64,000 nt of DNA from Paramarasmius palmivorus (taxonomy: Eukaryota; Basidiomycota; Agaricomycetes; Agaricales; Marasmiaceae), in NCBI GenBank assembly GCA_037176845.1, contig JAYKXP010000100.1, forward strand, positions 1 to 64,000. Direction: 5' to 3'. The position numbers and the translations under genes are program-made. Positions 20,511-31,107 of the stretch are shown here, one piece after another. How positions within the stretch are numbered: the first letter of the stretch is position 1; every line of letters begins with the position of its first letter. The notes under the pieces were generated by a model, which saw only the letters and a list, made by a program, of their open reading frames with translations, was not told the DNA's origin and did not search any database.

Positions 20511-22196
20511 ATGTCGTCTGTTCTCACCTCCAAGTTGCCTGGAATCAACCCAGCTTTTCTATCTTCTCACTTGCTGAACGCTGGCAATCGCAACGTGGTG
20601 ATGTACCAGCACGAGCCTGTTGGATCTCCAGGGTTTGGCGTCGGTATCGGGTCAGGCGGGTCAGGGTCTCCTCTTGGAGTTGATCCTGTTAGAGCAGCTG
20701 TTGCACATCTGTTCTCCAAAGCCTACTCGTTACCATGCTCGACCGCAGCTCATTCATTTGCCAATCTTGTGCAGCCGACTTCACGCTTCCAGCTGGCTCT
20801 CGACGCGCTGCTGCCAATTTTGGAGCAGAATACGTCGACAGATGTGCGTATTGTCCTTGATTTTGAAGCTGCGGGCGTCGGCGCTGATGAGTTTGTCGTT
20901 ATCGATATAGCTGGCACAACGTATCTTGGTCTCCTTCATTCTCTACTCTCTCTACGCACCCCATCCGATAACGATCAACCCATTCAAATCCGTCTTGTTC
21001 TCGACATTTGTTAAAGAACGCGATAAGGCAGTCAATGTTGCCAGCTCTGGAGGTGTGGCCGCTAACGAGCCATTTGTATGGGTGCTATGGAAGATTTTGA
21101 AAGGAGATGGCAATGATGTGAGTTGATCCATTCTCCAAACGTATCCGATAACTCATGTTCGTGATATACTAGATTGGACCTTATTCGCCGACCACACTGG
21201 CACGATCACCTTTACCACCGAAACTTAGAGCAACTAACTTATTTCTTGACGACGAACTGTACCATAAAGAATACGACATGCAAGTCACTTCTACTTTCAA
21301 TAAGCACCCGGCTGACTTTATCCACAGAGATGACTATTCATATATTACGAAACCGGAAACAAGGCCATCCTCTACTGACCGAATTGGTGGACCTTATAAC
21401 GAACGACTCGTGTCACCCGAGGAAGACCAAAGAATCGCCCAGGCAATGCAGCTGCTGCTGGCGGCACGCGAACGTGTTCTGACATTGTCTGAACAGCGGG
21501 TAAGGTGCCAGCTCATCATCCACTGTAGCCTACTCATGCTTGGGTGACAGATCGTTTTGCCCATGATACAGCAGCTTGCAAACTCACGCATGGTTACTCC
21601 TTACGACTTGGCTCCAATCATTTCTTACAATTCCACTCTCGCCCATCCACTCTTCGTCGCCCTCATCGCTCGTACGGAGGACGACGATGCCACGATGGAT
21701 GAACTTATAAGCCGTCCGCAGTCATTCCTACCTTCAACTTCCCCATATCTCGATGTTCTGTGCATCCTGCCACCGACTTTGGCTACTTTTGACCTAATGG
21801 GTCGGCTTCTTCGAGACCAGACACCTCTCGCTAATGGTGTTGGCACGTTGGCAGACCTGATCAAGGAAGAGGTTCTGGGGGGCTTCGTGCACGAGTGCAT
21901 CTTGTGGCTCGAACGTGCTGAGAGAGAGGAGAGAGAAGGCTTGATCAGCGATGACCGATTTGCGAAAGGGCTACAAAACGTATGTTTTACTTGATTCGAT
22001 GACACTGGCTACCATGTTCTAACAACATCTGCAGCTCTGCCGTTTCTACCACTCTTTGATCAAGCTCTCCATTGTGAATCCCGGTATCGATTCTGACTCG
22101 GCTGAAATGATGCATTTCAGCCTGAAGAACTCTCGCTTCGAGGACGCAAATGCTCTCTACCGGGCTCTCGTCATGGGCGGAAGGGCTGCCTACTAA
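20511..22196 (+). CDS. CNOT11: CCR4-NOT complex subunit 11 (CNOT11) homologue
   Basis: Five exons. Exon 1 (20511-20843) starts MSSVLTSKLPGINPAFLSS; the intron 20844-20910 leads to QRILVSFILYSLYAPHPI and INPFKSVLFSTFV. This pattern fits the N-terminal helical domain of CNOT11, where a similar 'NPF' segment occurs. Later parts read VLPMIQQLANSRMVTPYDLA and PLFVALIART. The C terminus has LCRFYHSLIKLSIV and FSLKNSRFEDANALYRAL, parallel to the CNOT11 C-terminal helices (LIRNKI..., FSRIREAA.LFRLL). The animal protein joins CNOT10 on the CCR4-NOT deadenylase scaffold; the same role is inferred here. An upstream in-frame ATG at 20475 would add 12 aa. This is a moderate-strength assignment from remembered family features. 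Confidence 0.72.
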
Positions 22197-22626
22197 GACG
22201 TCTTCCCCAGTTTTGAAACGTTGGCGTAATTTATCCTTATGCATTCAACCTCAAACTTCCACAATCTCATTGTACTAACAGTGCCTTCAATTGTTCACAT
22301 ATTCCCTCATACTTTATACCTTCATTTTAAGTACCTCTCTTTACAATAGATACCACCTGGATTCCTTGGGCCTTTTTTTATGCTAGCTTGTATCGTTCTG
22401 TCTCATGGCTTGTTCATGATTTTGATATGCTTATGCCCTTACAGTGTTCGTTACTCTCGTATGTCTATGCCCATTGATACAATGCGAATCTATGTAGCTA
22501 TAAACCAGATCCGAATTCGAATGAGAGTCCATGCACAATTGCACATGTCAGATCGGCCCCGAGAGTGTGAGCACTTGAGTCACAAGGCCGATAAAGCCCC
22601 TTGACGTTGGACCAACATGCTCCAAC
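22197..22626. other. Spacer upstream of second P450
   Basis: No gene seen. The promoter block shared by P450 genes 1 and 3 is not recognisable here. Confidence 0.45.
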
Positions 22627-24893
22627 ATGCCCATTCTCTCTAACCTCCAGCTACTTTTCCAGACCTTCGCTCTTGCTGGGTCCATTGTCTTTCTGGTACC
22701 CCTTCTCTCTTACATCTACGACCTACACGCATTATCCAACAAGCACCTCCCTGGTCCGCCGAATAACAGTTTCTTTGGGGGCAATCAAAAAGACCTTTTC
22801 GAGGACGTACGTACACTATTTCATATGTTGTTTTGTGAAGCCTCTGGAACTGATAGTAGAACTAGGAAGATGCATCTATCTACACTAAATGGATTGAACA
22901 ATACGGACGGATTCACAATCGAGCAACATTCTTCGGGGTAGACATCGTTGCTCGTACACTGCTGCTGTGGTCTCATCGTCTTCTCAGCGCTCGCAAATTA
23001 CCGTTGCAGACTTGAAGGGCATATCTTTTATCCTCAGAAACAGCTACGACTACCCAAAGCATGATTCATGGCGCTTCCTTTTGAGCCGTGTTACTGGACG
23101 AGGTGAATCGCGTTTCCAAGCAAGAACGAAGGCATAATCTTATCTCAGTGTAAAGGGGTTCTTACTGCTGCGAGAGAGGAACATAGGAAACAGGTGAATA
23201 TCAATCTACATTCGAATTGAACGACTCTGATGTGCAATGTAGAGGCGTGTCATGGTGTGTATAGGCGTGTCACGCAGTGCCGCCCTGACCTGTTACATAG
23301 AACCCGGCCTTTGAGTTTACACAGATCAGGGATCTAACAAAGATATTTCTGGAGAAATCTATCGAGGTATGGGCTTGTCAACTAGCCTGGCACATACTCT
23401 ACAACCCCTTCCTCAGCTTCGCGATGCATGGTCAACCATTATCGGGAGCGACGAAATTGGACATGTTGATGCATTGAGCTGGCTGTCCAGAATGACCCTG
23501 GATGTAATTGGGAAAGCAGGTTCGTATATTTCACTGGCATGTATTGACATTCCGCTCGCTCATGCCCAACCAGGGTTCAACTATGACTTTCAATCTCTAC
23601 AAGGGGAACCTAACGAACTCAACGTTGCTTTCTCGGAAGCCTTCAGGCATGGTGTTGGAAATATGTCCCTGCCGGTCATTTTGAAGATGTTTTTCCCGAT
23701 CCTGCGCATATTTGTGAGGTACCTTTCACATCTACATGCATGATTACTAACTTGGTGGACAGCCAGAAACTGACAAAGTGCTTCGACAAGCTCAAACAAC
23801 CATATTCAAAATTGGGAAGCAACTATTGGCTGATGCCAAGGCCACTTTATCCGTTGAAGCGAAAGACTCCAAAGACATTCTATCGTTACTGGTTCGTTCC
23901 AATATGAGCCAAGTACTGGCACCGGACCAGAGAATGAGCGATGACCAAGTTTTGGCCCGTGAGTACGTCCCTCTAGCCATGAAAATGCAATAATGGTGTG
24001 CCTTTTCAGAGGTTCCTACTTTCCTAGTTGCCGGGCACGAAAGTACTGGGTAGGCCAAATCAAGTGATTTGTCCATTCTTTAAGCTAATTCTTATCATAG
24101 CACCGCTACCGCTTGGGCATTCCTCGCGCTCTGCGAAAACATAGATGCTCAAGACAAGCTACGGAACGAACTGCTCTCTGTGTCAACGGATACACCTTCG
24201 ATGGACCAGCTAAACGCACTACCGTACCTAGATGCCGTCGTTAAAGAAGCCCTTCGTTTGTATGCACCTGTCTTTGAGACAAGCAGGGTCGCGCTTAAGG
24301 ACGACGTGATTCCTCTGGATGAACCATTTACGGATAAGCATGGAGTTGTCTATCGGGAGCTACGGTTTGTATCATTTTGGATTGTCAGTCCTATGACTAC
24401 TGACTTGCTAACTCATAGCATCAAGAAGGGTCAAGAGCTCGGTATTCCCATCATCGCGTTGAACCGCGACAAAAAACTGTGGGGTGAAGACGCATTGGTA
24501 TTTAGGTATGTACCCGTGTTTCATCCCCCCTTTTGCCGTTCTGATAAGCGATACAAAGACCTGAACGATGGGAAGATCTTCCTGATGCTGTCTCGGGTAT
24601 CCCAGGGATTGTTAATCATCTCATGACCTTCATCGGCGGACCCACCGCTTGTATTGGCTGGCGTTTCGCACTCGTCGAGTGAGTATCGTATCAGTCAAAC
24701 CTATACGTGTTACCGATGATCTTTTGACAGAATGAAAGCCCTCTTGTTCATTCTCGTCAGATCGTTCGAGTTTGAGCTGGCAGTACCTCGAGACGAAGTG
24801 TTGATCAAGCAAGGGTTCCCAATCCACCGACCCTTCGTGAAAAGCAGCGGCCGTCACGACTTACCGCTGCTCCTTCGACCTGTCGTTGCCTAG
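22627..24893 (+). CDS. Cytochrome P450 monooxygenase (copy 2)
   Basis: Fourteen exons with the same positions and phases as copy 1 sum to 531 aa. The protein starts [20 protein letters not shown] (membrane anchor) and has a proline hinge LPGPPN. Exon 5 (23243-23254) is a 12-nt exon encoding RRVM. The I-helix reads VAGHESTG, the K-helix EALR, then PERW and the heme loop [10 protein letters not shown]. The residue before the Ala-Cys is Thr, where copies 1 and 3 have His and most P450s have Arg. The C terminus ends [10 protein letters not shown]. It diverges more from copies 1 and 3 than they do from each other. It is a microsomal oxidase of unknown substrate. Confidence 0.92.
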
Positions 24894-25178
24894 CCCACGA
24901 GTGAAACTCTGCCGTGACTTGCTGTATTTATCCTGATGTATCTGTGCTTCGAAATCGACCTAAATTGACGTTTGTGGGGTGCGTGAATCGCGGAGGCAAA
25001 TTGGAAACAACAAACTAACTTGACAGCCCTAACAGAACACCAAGACAAAACACGATCATTGCCCAATGCACCTGTATCCATGGTTCTATCGATCGCGTCT
25101 CTTACGTCTCAATTAGTATCCCCGAACTAGATTCTCGTGTCGGAGACTCAGAAGAATGGTAGTTGCTGGTAGTTGTCG
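24894..25178. other. Short spacer
   Basis: No gene seen between the P450 stop and the TATA box of the secreted protein gene. Confidence 0.45.
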
Positions 25179-25186
25179 TATAAAAG
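25179..25186 (+). promoter_or_regulatory. TATA box of small secreted protein copy 2
   Basis: TATAAAAG lies about 90 bases before the ATG, the same distance as in the inverted copy. Confidence 0.6.
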
Positions 25187-25272
25187 CCATTGGGCATTCA
25201 TGATTTCTCCTCAGTCACCACAGCAGTACATCCGTCTTCTTTTGCTTCTACATCTCGCCTTCATCCTTCCCA

Positions 25273-26028
25273 ATGCCTTCTTTCCGCAGCATATCATACT
25301 ACCTCATCGCAGCTCTCGCCTCCGCGACCTTCGCTGCTGCTTCCCCGGCTACTCCCATTGTTGAAGGTGTTCATTTAAACGCTCGCTGCGGTGAATGTGA
25401 AGCAAAGGAACATCCCCTCCCAGTTCTTGTTCATGACGTTCAGGACAAGATCACGCCTTGGGCTGACAAACTCAGTAAGTTTTACGCTTTGTTGCACAAG
25501 GTTCCGGTCTAAATTTCCGCTTAGAAAACTTGCCTGCTGGTGGATGCACCCCGGATACGATTTCGCCCATGGTACAGGGCATGAAGGATGTTCTTATCGA
25601 TGCCAATGCTCAGCTTCAGGTGTTTGTTGACGCAAAAGTTGACTTGAGCATCCTCCTGGCGGATGCTGCCAACAGCGACGTCACCGTGACCGTCGAAGCA
25701 TTTGCTGCAATCCTGGTTGGACTCGTTAATGTCAGTAGGCTTTGCAAAAATTTTGTCCTCCGTAGAGACTGACATTGCTCTATAGGTGGTCGTTGGCGCC
25801 TGTCTCTCGGTACTCAAGCTCACAGTTAGTGCCGACCTCGACCTGGTAGTGAAGCTCCTCGGTGATCTCTGTATCACCCTTGGAGTTTTCATTCACTTGT
25901 GTTTGACCCTTGTTGTCGGACTATCTGTCTCTCTCCTGGTCCAGCTCAGCGTCTTCGTCTCGTTGTGCATCCAGCTAGGGATTAAGGCAACTGTTGATGC
26001 AATTTTGGGGGTATCATTGAGCCTTTAA
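25273..26028 (+). CDS. Small secreted hydrophobic protein (copy 2)
   Basis: Three exons (25273-25474, 25525-25730, 25786-26028) give 216 aa. The signal peptide starts MPSFRSISYYLIAALASAT. The mature part has RCGECEAKEHPLPVLVHDVQ, then KDVLIDANAQLQVFVDAKV, then a strongly hydrophobic C-terminal exon with DLCITLGVFIHLCLTL and SLLVQLSVFVSLCI. The intron positions and phases are those of the inverted copy at 11148. The two lie 14 kb apart in opposite orientation, each near a P450 gene or tRNA. The function is unknown; a secreted surface-active or membrane-interacting protein is possible. Confidence 0.85.
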
Positions 26029-27623
26029 TGCTCGTGCTTGAGTTGTCTTGTATTAGCCTGCTGTTCCCTAATCTTAATACCTGCTTCAACGTACCCTACC
26101 TATACCTACCCGTATAATGCAACTGTAGACGATGTATTTTTTGCGAAAGTGTCAGGAGTGCGCCGAGTACAAGGTTTGAAATTATAATACATATTGACGC
26201 GCAACACTGGCAGTGATGTCACACTTGCCTTTTCTCGAGTCCTCACCACCACTGTCCAAAGGAACAAATCGTTTGTGCTATGAACTCCCTGAACAGCTTC
26301 GTTCAGGCTTCGTTATGTCCTTAAATCTCAAACTTCATGCCAAGTTTATGGAAAGGAGGATTTCTGAGTGCCTGGTTTGTCTTTTTCCCCACCAGTCACA
26401 TCTATCACTTAAAACCTCTTGGGTTAGGTCGTGTTCGCTGGAGCTCGTGATGAACCATACCTCCTTAATCATATCAGAGCGCGGAAATGAAGCAAATGGA
26501 GTAGATTGGTGCCGAGCTGAGGATATCACTTGAACCATTGAAATGGGATTGAGATGGTCGCGAAGCAGGGTCCATTGGCATGTGCGTGTCTTTGAGAAAT
26601 GAAACAGAACCATAAACTCAACAGTTTCTCGTTTCTCGGCTTTTTTTTTGGAATATTCCTGATTTTAGTCTTGAATATTACCGCAAAGACGTATGAACTC
26701 AGCCGGCTAGTACTGTTTGCGATGCCAGCAAGTTCCCATACACCAGTGACCTTTGGGGCTTCACTGTAACCTGGTGCTCGGCGATTTCCATCCACGATGC
26801 TGTACCTCTCGATAACACTGTCCAAATATCGCTAGCTCCACCAGGTGCTGGTGACTTCGACAGCGAAGCTTTTTGTAGCAATTCCACAGCGTTTGAACTA
26901 TCTCTACAAGCATAAACTGTGTCAAGGTTTTACCTTCGCGACCAATTCGCGTCCGGAAGTAGAGTGCCTCTTCCGAGTCCGAATCCGAGTGCAAAGGTGG
27001 GATGGGTTCATATCTGCGATCGCCTAACCGGCGATTTTGTGTCGGTGTTGTGACTTTTCATTTAGGACTCTAGTCGAAACTGACGCGTACAGCTCCAGTT
27101 TTTTTTGTGTCCCTAGTGCCCATCAATTTCGGCTTCGACTTATCCCGTCAGTGTCTACGACCAAAAGCTCTCATAACACACTTTGTTGAGTACTAGCAAA
27201 CTTCCCCGGCGGAAACGGCACTAACAATCTTTGACGGCTTGCTTAGTATGCTTTCATCATCAGCGCAGAACTGCTCACCGTGAAACGTCATCGGCATCGG
27301 CATCTGCTTGATGAAGTATGTTTGTCAGATTCGGTATTGCGGCAAAACTTCCAAGTTGGAGTGGGACGCTGGGGAGCGCTGGGGGTTTTGAGACCTCAAA
27401 GCTTCGCCATCTCCTCTCAATTAGTTCTTAGGAGCTAGTCCCTGCGGTAGTCTGCGCCATGAAAGCGGTTTATTCATGCCGAACCTTCGGGACATGCATG
27501 ACAGCCGCCAGTTTCCAAAGATTCAGAGAGCCTTCCAAAAGCGTCTATTGGGCCGATGATCCACATCAATAACGAAGGCACTCCGGTAAAACATCTCGAT
27601 GACTTGGCTATGGACGAGGATGC
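26029..27623. other. Long spacer; promoter of third P450 at its end
   Basis: No gene is supported in 26029-27500. The last part (27556-27605) aligns with the upstream region of P450 gene 1, including CACATCAA and GTAAAACATCTCG. Confidence 0.5.
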
Positions 27624-27630
27624 TATAAAA
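27624..27630 (+). promoter_or_regulatory. TATA box of P450 gene 3
   Basis: TATAAAA lies 50 bases before the ATG, matching the position in P450 gene 1. Confidence 0.6.
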
Positions 27631-27673
27631 CGAGCCACTGTCTTTCACTCTCTTCCAATCTTTTCATCCAAGC

Positions 27674-29961
27674 ATGCCTCTCAATCTCGAACTCTCACCC
27701 AATCTCCAGTTACTCCTCCAATTCGTGGGTTGCAGTATCGCCTTGATTTTCGTCGTTCCTCTTCTCGAGAATCTCTATCGTTTCCTCTCTATTTCCAACA
27801 GTCATCTTCCAGGTCCACCGAATCCTAGTTTCCTAAGAGGACATCAACAGGACATGTTTGACGATGTATGTTTCTTGCAGTATATGCTATACTCGATGCT
27901 AACCTTATTGCTGATATGCAGGAGGATGGATCGATTTTCACTCGATGGCGCGAGCAGTACGGGCGGGTCTACAGGCGAACGACATTTTTTGGGGTATGCA
28001 TGGCAGTCTACTTCGATCCAAATGCGTCCTGATGCCTTGGACTAGCAATCCGAAATCGTAATCTCCGATATGAAAGCCATTACGCACATCCTCAAGAACG
28101 ACTATGACTACGTCAAGTCAGATTCTCTACGTTACCTTTTGGGTCGCATCACGGGTCTCGGTACGTGCCGTTCTAAAGCAAAGAGGGCGGCACTCACACA
28201 TCTTCATAATTAGGTATCTTTGTCGTCGAGCAGGACGAACATAAGAAACAGGTGTGTGATTCGTGTTTCACTGAGGACTTTAAATCTGAACCTATCTCTT
28301 ACAGCGGCGAGTCATGGTATGATCAGCGATGTCCGACTACACATGACCTGTCTCTAACCTTGCAACCTACTAGAACCCTGCTTTTGGTCCCGCCCAAGTT
28401 CGAGCCTTGACCAAGATATTTGTGGATAAATCCATTGAGGTACGCATTCTGTCATGAGGCGGCGGCATGATCATCTGAAGGACATTCTAGCTTCGTGATG
28501 CCTGGGCGAACACCATCGAGAGTGATGGCGTTGGTCGTATCGATGCACTAATGTGGCTCACCCGGATGACTCTGGATGTGATAGGTCAAGCAGGTCGGTT
28601 CGATTAATCATGGCTCACTTTCTAGGAGTTCATAGATTCTAGGTTTCAATTACAACTTCCAAGCGATGCAAGGGGAACCGAATGAGCTAAACGTCGCGTT
28701 TTCACATGTTTTTGAAAGTGGCACCAGTCAAATGGATTTCCCAGTCTTGTTAAAGCTCTTCTTTCCGATCTTGCGCTTGCTGGTGAGTCGTCTCACCAAG
28801 TATCTTTTCCACCAGCTCATGTGGAGAGGAACAGCCCGAAACTAATGGAGCAATTCGACAAGCTCAAGCTACAATGAGTCGCATTGGAAGGCAACTAATG
28901 TCCGACGCAAAGACCATTCTATCCACAGAAGAGAAGGGTCCTACGGATGTTCTCTCGCTATTGGTTCGCTCCAACATGAGTAAGGATCTTACAGAGAATC
29001 AGCGGATGAGCGACGACAAGGTCCTAGCCCGTGAGTGTTGTGAATAGTTCTCTTATATAACGACTGAAGAGCCACCGTACCTAGAGGTGCCCACCTTCAT
29101 AGCTGCCGGACACGAGACTACCAGGTACGTTGTTACAATCGCAAGCTGACTATTCACTCAAGCGGTTATCAGTACCGCTACCACTTGGGCATTGCTGGCT
29201 TTGACTGACAATGTCGAAGCTCAAACCAAACTTCGAGAGGAGCTTTTGTCGGTCTCGACGGACATGCCATCAATGGAGCAGCTTAATGCACTCCCATATC
29301 TGGATGCCGTCGTTCGCGAAGCACTTCGCTTGTACGCCCCTGTTAGTGAAACCAACCGGGTTTTGTTGAAAGACGATGTAATTCCGTTGGATGAACCCTT
29401 CACGGATAAAAATGGTGACATTCACCAGGAATTGAGGTAAGCCACCGCTGTGCGCAAGGATCCATAGACTCATATCGAACACAGAATCAAGAAAGGTCAG
29501 CAGGTTAATATATCCATCTCGGCCCTCAATCGCGACAAGGAGCTTTGGGGTGCTAATGCTGACGAATTCAGGTATGTAATCTATCTTCTGCTTAGTTGGC
29601 CGTTCTACTTAACACATTACACCAACAGACCTGAACGATGGGAGAAACTGCCCGAAGCCGTCTCTGGTATCCCCGGTGTCACCAACAACATAATGACCTT
29701 CCTCGGGGGCGCCCACGCTTGTATTGGGTGGAGATTCTCCATTACTGAGTATTGTTACCTCTACCCTCGATCCAGGTTTCATACTAAACATTTACTTTCA
29801 GGATGAAAGCTCTGTTATTCGTTCTTGTCAGGTCTTTCGAGTTCGAGTTGGCAGTGCCCAGGGAGCACATCTTCATCAAGCAGGGCTTCCCAGTTCAGCG
29901 GCCGATGGTGAAGGGTAGTGGCAACGAGCTACCATTGCTCATTCGACCCGTTTCTGCTTAG
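27674..29961 (+). CDS. Cytochrome P450 monooxygenase (copy 3)
   Basis: A 14-exon gene with the same structure as the copies at 1371 and 22627, about 530 aa. It starts [20 protein letters not shown] with an N-terminal anchor and hinge LPGPPN. The 12-nt exon encoding RRVM lies between KKQ and NPAFGPAQ. The I-helix reads AAGHETTS, the K-helix EALR, followed by PERW. The heme loop is [10 protein letters not shown] with Cys ligand. The tail is [10 protein letters not shown]. It is very close to copy 1 through the K-helix exon ([30 protein letters not shown]). All sites needed for activity are present. Substrate unknown. Confidence 0.93.
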
Positions 29962-30360
29962 TTTCCCGGTGGCGCACATCGTAAACTTGGAGGCCTGGAT
30001 GGTTCAATACGGATGGATAGTCTGGACTGTTTATATTTTACATATTTCGCACTCTAATAGATACATCGATGAAGATTACCCGTTGACGGTCCCAAACGTC
30101 TTCTGCATGCTGCTTGAGGTGATCGACGGCGCGAACAATCTCAAACACGGCCCGGGACACGAGGAGCTACAACACGTTCTATCTGATCGACACCAATTCC
30201 ACACGTCTTCTAATTCTTCATCTCAAATAAGTCGATGAAATACCATTCTTGTTACAAGTTGGAACAACATGTTTCGCCCCCTCGGCGCAGAAGGTATTCA
30301 CGATATTTAAACCAGCAAAGCCCGTCGCTGAGATCTCAGCTCCCAGTCGTCTTCAGAGCC
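29962..30360. other. Spacer upstream of repeat peptide gene
   Basis: No gene seen. TATTTAA at about 30304-30310 is a weak core-promoter candidate for the gene at 30361. Confidence 0.4.
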
Positions 30361-30807
30361 ATGCCTTCTCTCCAGCGTCTCACGTATTGGATTCTCCTCG
30401 TCCTCGGAACAGCGATGCTGTCCGCCTCTGCACCGGCGGACGCCATATATGCTCGCACCAATGGGGTAGATCCCACACCAGTGCACAGGGCACTCGAAGC
30501 ACGGAGTAACGGCGGATCGTCCGACCCAACACCACACCCCAGACGAGCAATTCTTGAAGCTCGCACTGACGGACAAAAACCCACACCACGAGCACTGGAA
30601 GCACGCAGTAACGGCGGATCATCCGACCCAACGCCACACCCCAGACGAGCAGTCCTTGAGGCTCGCACTGACGGACAGAAACCAACACCACGAGCACTTG
30701 GAGCTCGTGCTGAGGCTACACCCCATCCTAAACGTCAAGCTCCTCAGCCCGAGTTGATTTTCCGCTCTGCTCGCGGGTATGCTGATCCTATGGTGACTGG
30801 TGTTTGA
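30361..30807 (+). CDS. Secreted repeat precursor with dibasic (Kex2-type) sites
   Basis: An intronless 148-aa protein. The signal peptide starts MPSLQRLTYWILLVLGTA with a probable cut after ASA. Its first residues resemble those of the two small secreted hydrophobic proteins (MPSLRTIS, MPSFRSIS). After it a 34-residue unit occurs twice, nearly identical: RALEARSNGGSSDPTPHPRR followed by A[IV]LEARTDGQKPTP. The dibasic sites HPRR (twice) and HPKR are where a Kex2-like furin would cut, releasing peptides of about 34 aa. LEAR recurs five times. The final segment is QAPQPELIF onward. The layout matches the general plan of fungal Kex2-processed peptide precursors. No modifying enzyme of known RiPP type is next to it. 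An alternative is a simple disordered cell-wall protein. Confidence 0.75.
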   Translation: MPSLQRLTYWILLVLGTAMLSASAPADAIYARTNGVDPTPVHRALEARSNGGSSDPTPHPRRAILEARTDGQKPTPRALEARSNGGSSDPTPHPRRAVLEARTDGQKPTPRALGARAEATPHPKRQAPQPELIFRSARGYADPMVTGV

Positions 30808-31107
30808 GGTTGACTGGTTAGTTCTCCAAGTGCTTATTGGATCTGGATGGATATTAACCGTAGTGTCCTCTCTGCAGGCGTAATGTCAGCTCGAATGGAC
30901 TATCGTTCTCTCTTTACCTTTTACTCTCCTTGATTGTGATTATACATGTCATGCATCGGTACCCCAATATGTACTTCAATGACCACTATCCTTTGCCTAT
31001 ATTACCTCCTCGAAGGTTGAAGTGCGAGTTCAAAACACGACAATTGCGATTTCGATAACGACCCGAGAGCAGGAACAAGAAAGCTAGACCGAAGCGACAA
31101 CAACCAT

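Noticed and set aside
24840..24893. Apparent frameshift in an A-run near the C terminus of P450 copy 2
   Set aside because: On rechecking the base count the run has four A and the frame continues to [10 protein letters not shown]; the exon sum is a multiple of three.
22627..30807. A dedicated biosynthetic cluster built on the P450s and the repeat peptide
   Set aside because: No core synthase, methyltransferase, or known peptide-modifying enzyme lies nearby, and the P450 copies are explained by tandem duplication.
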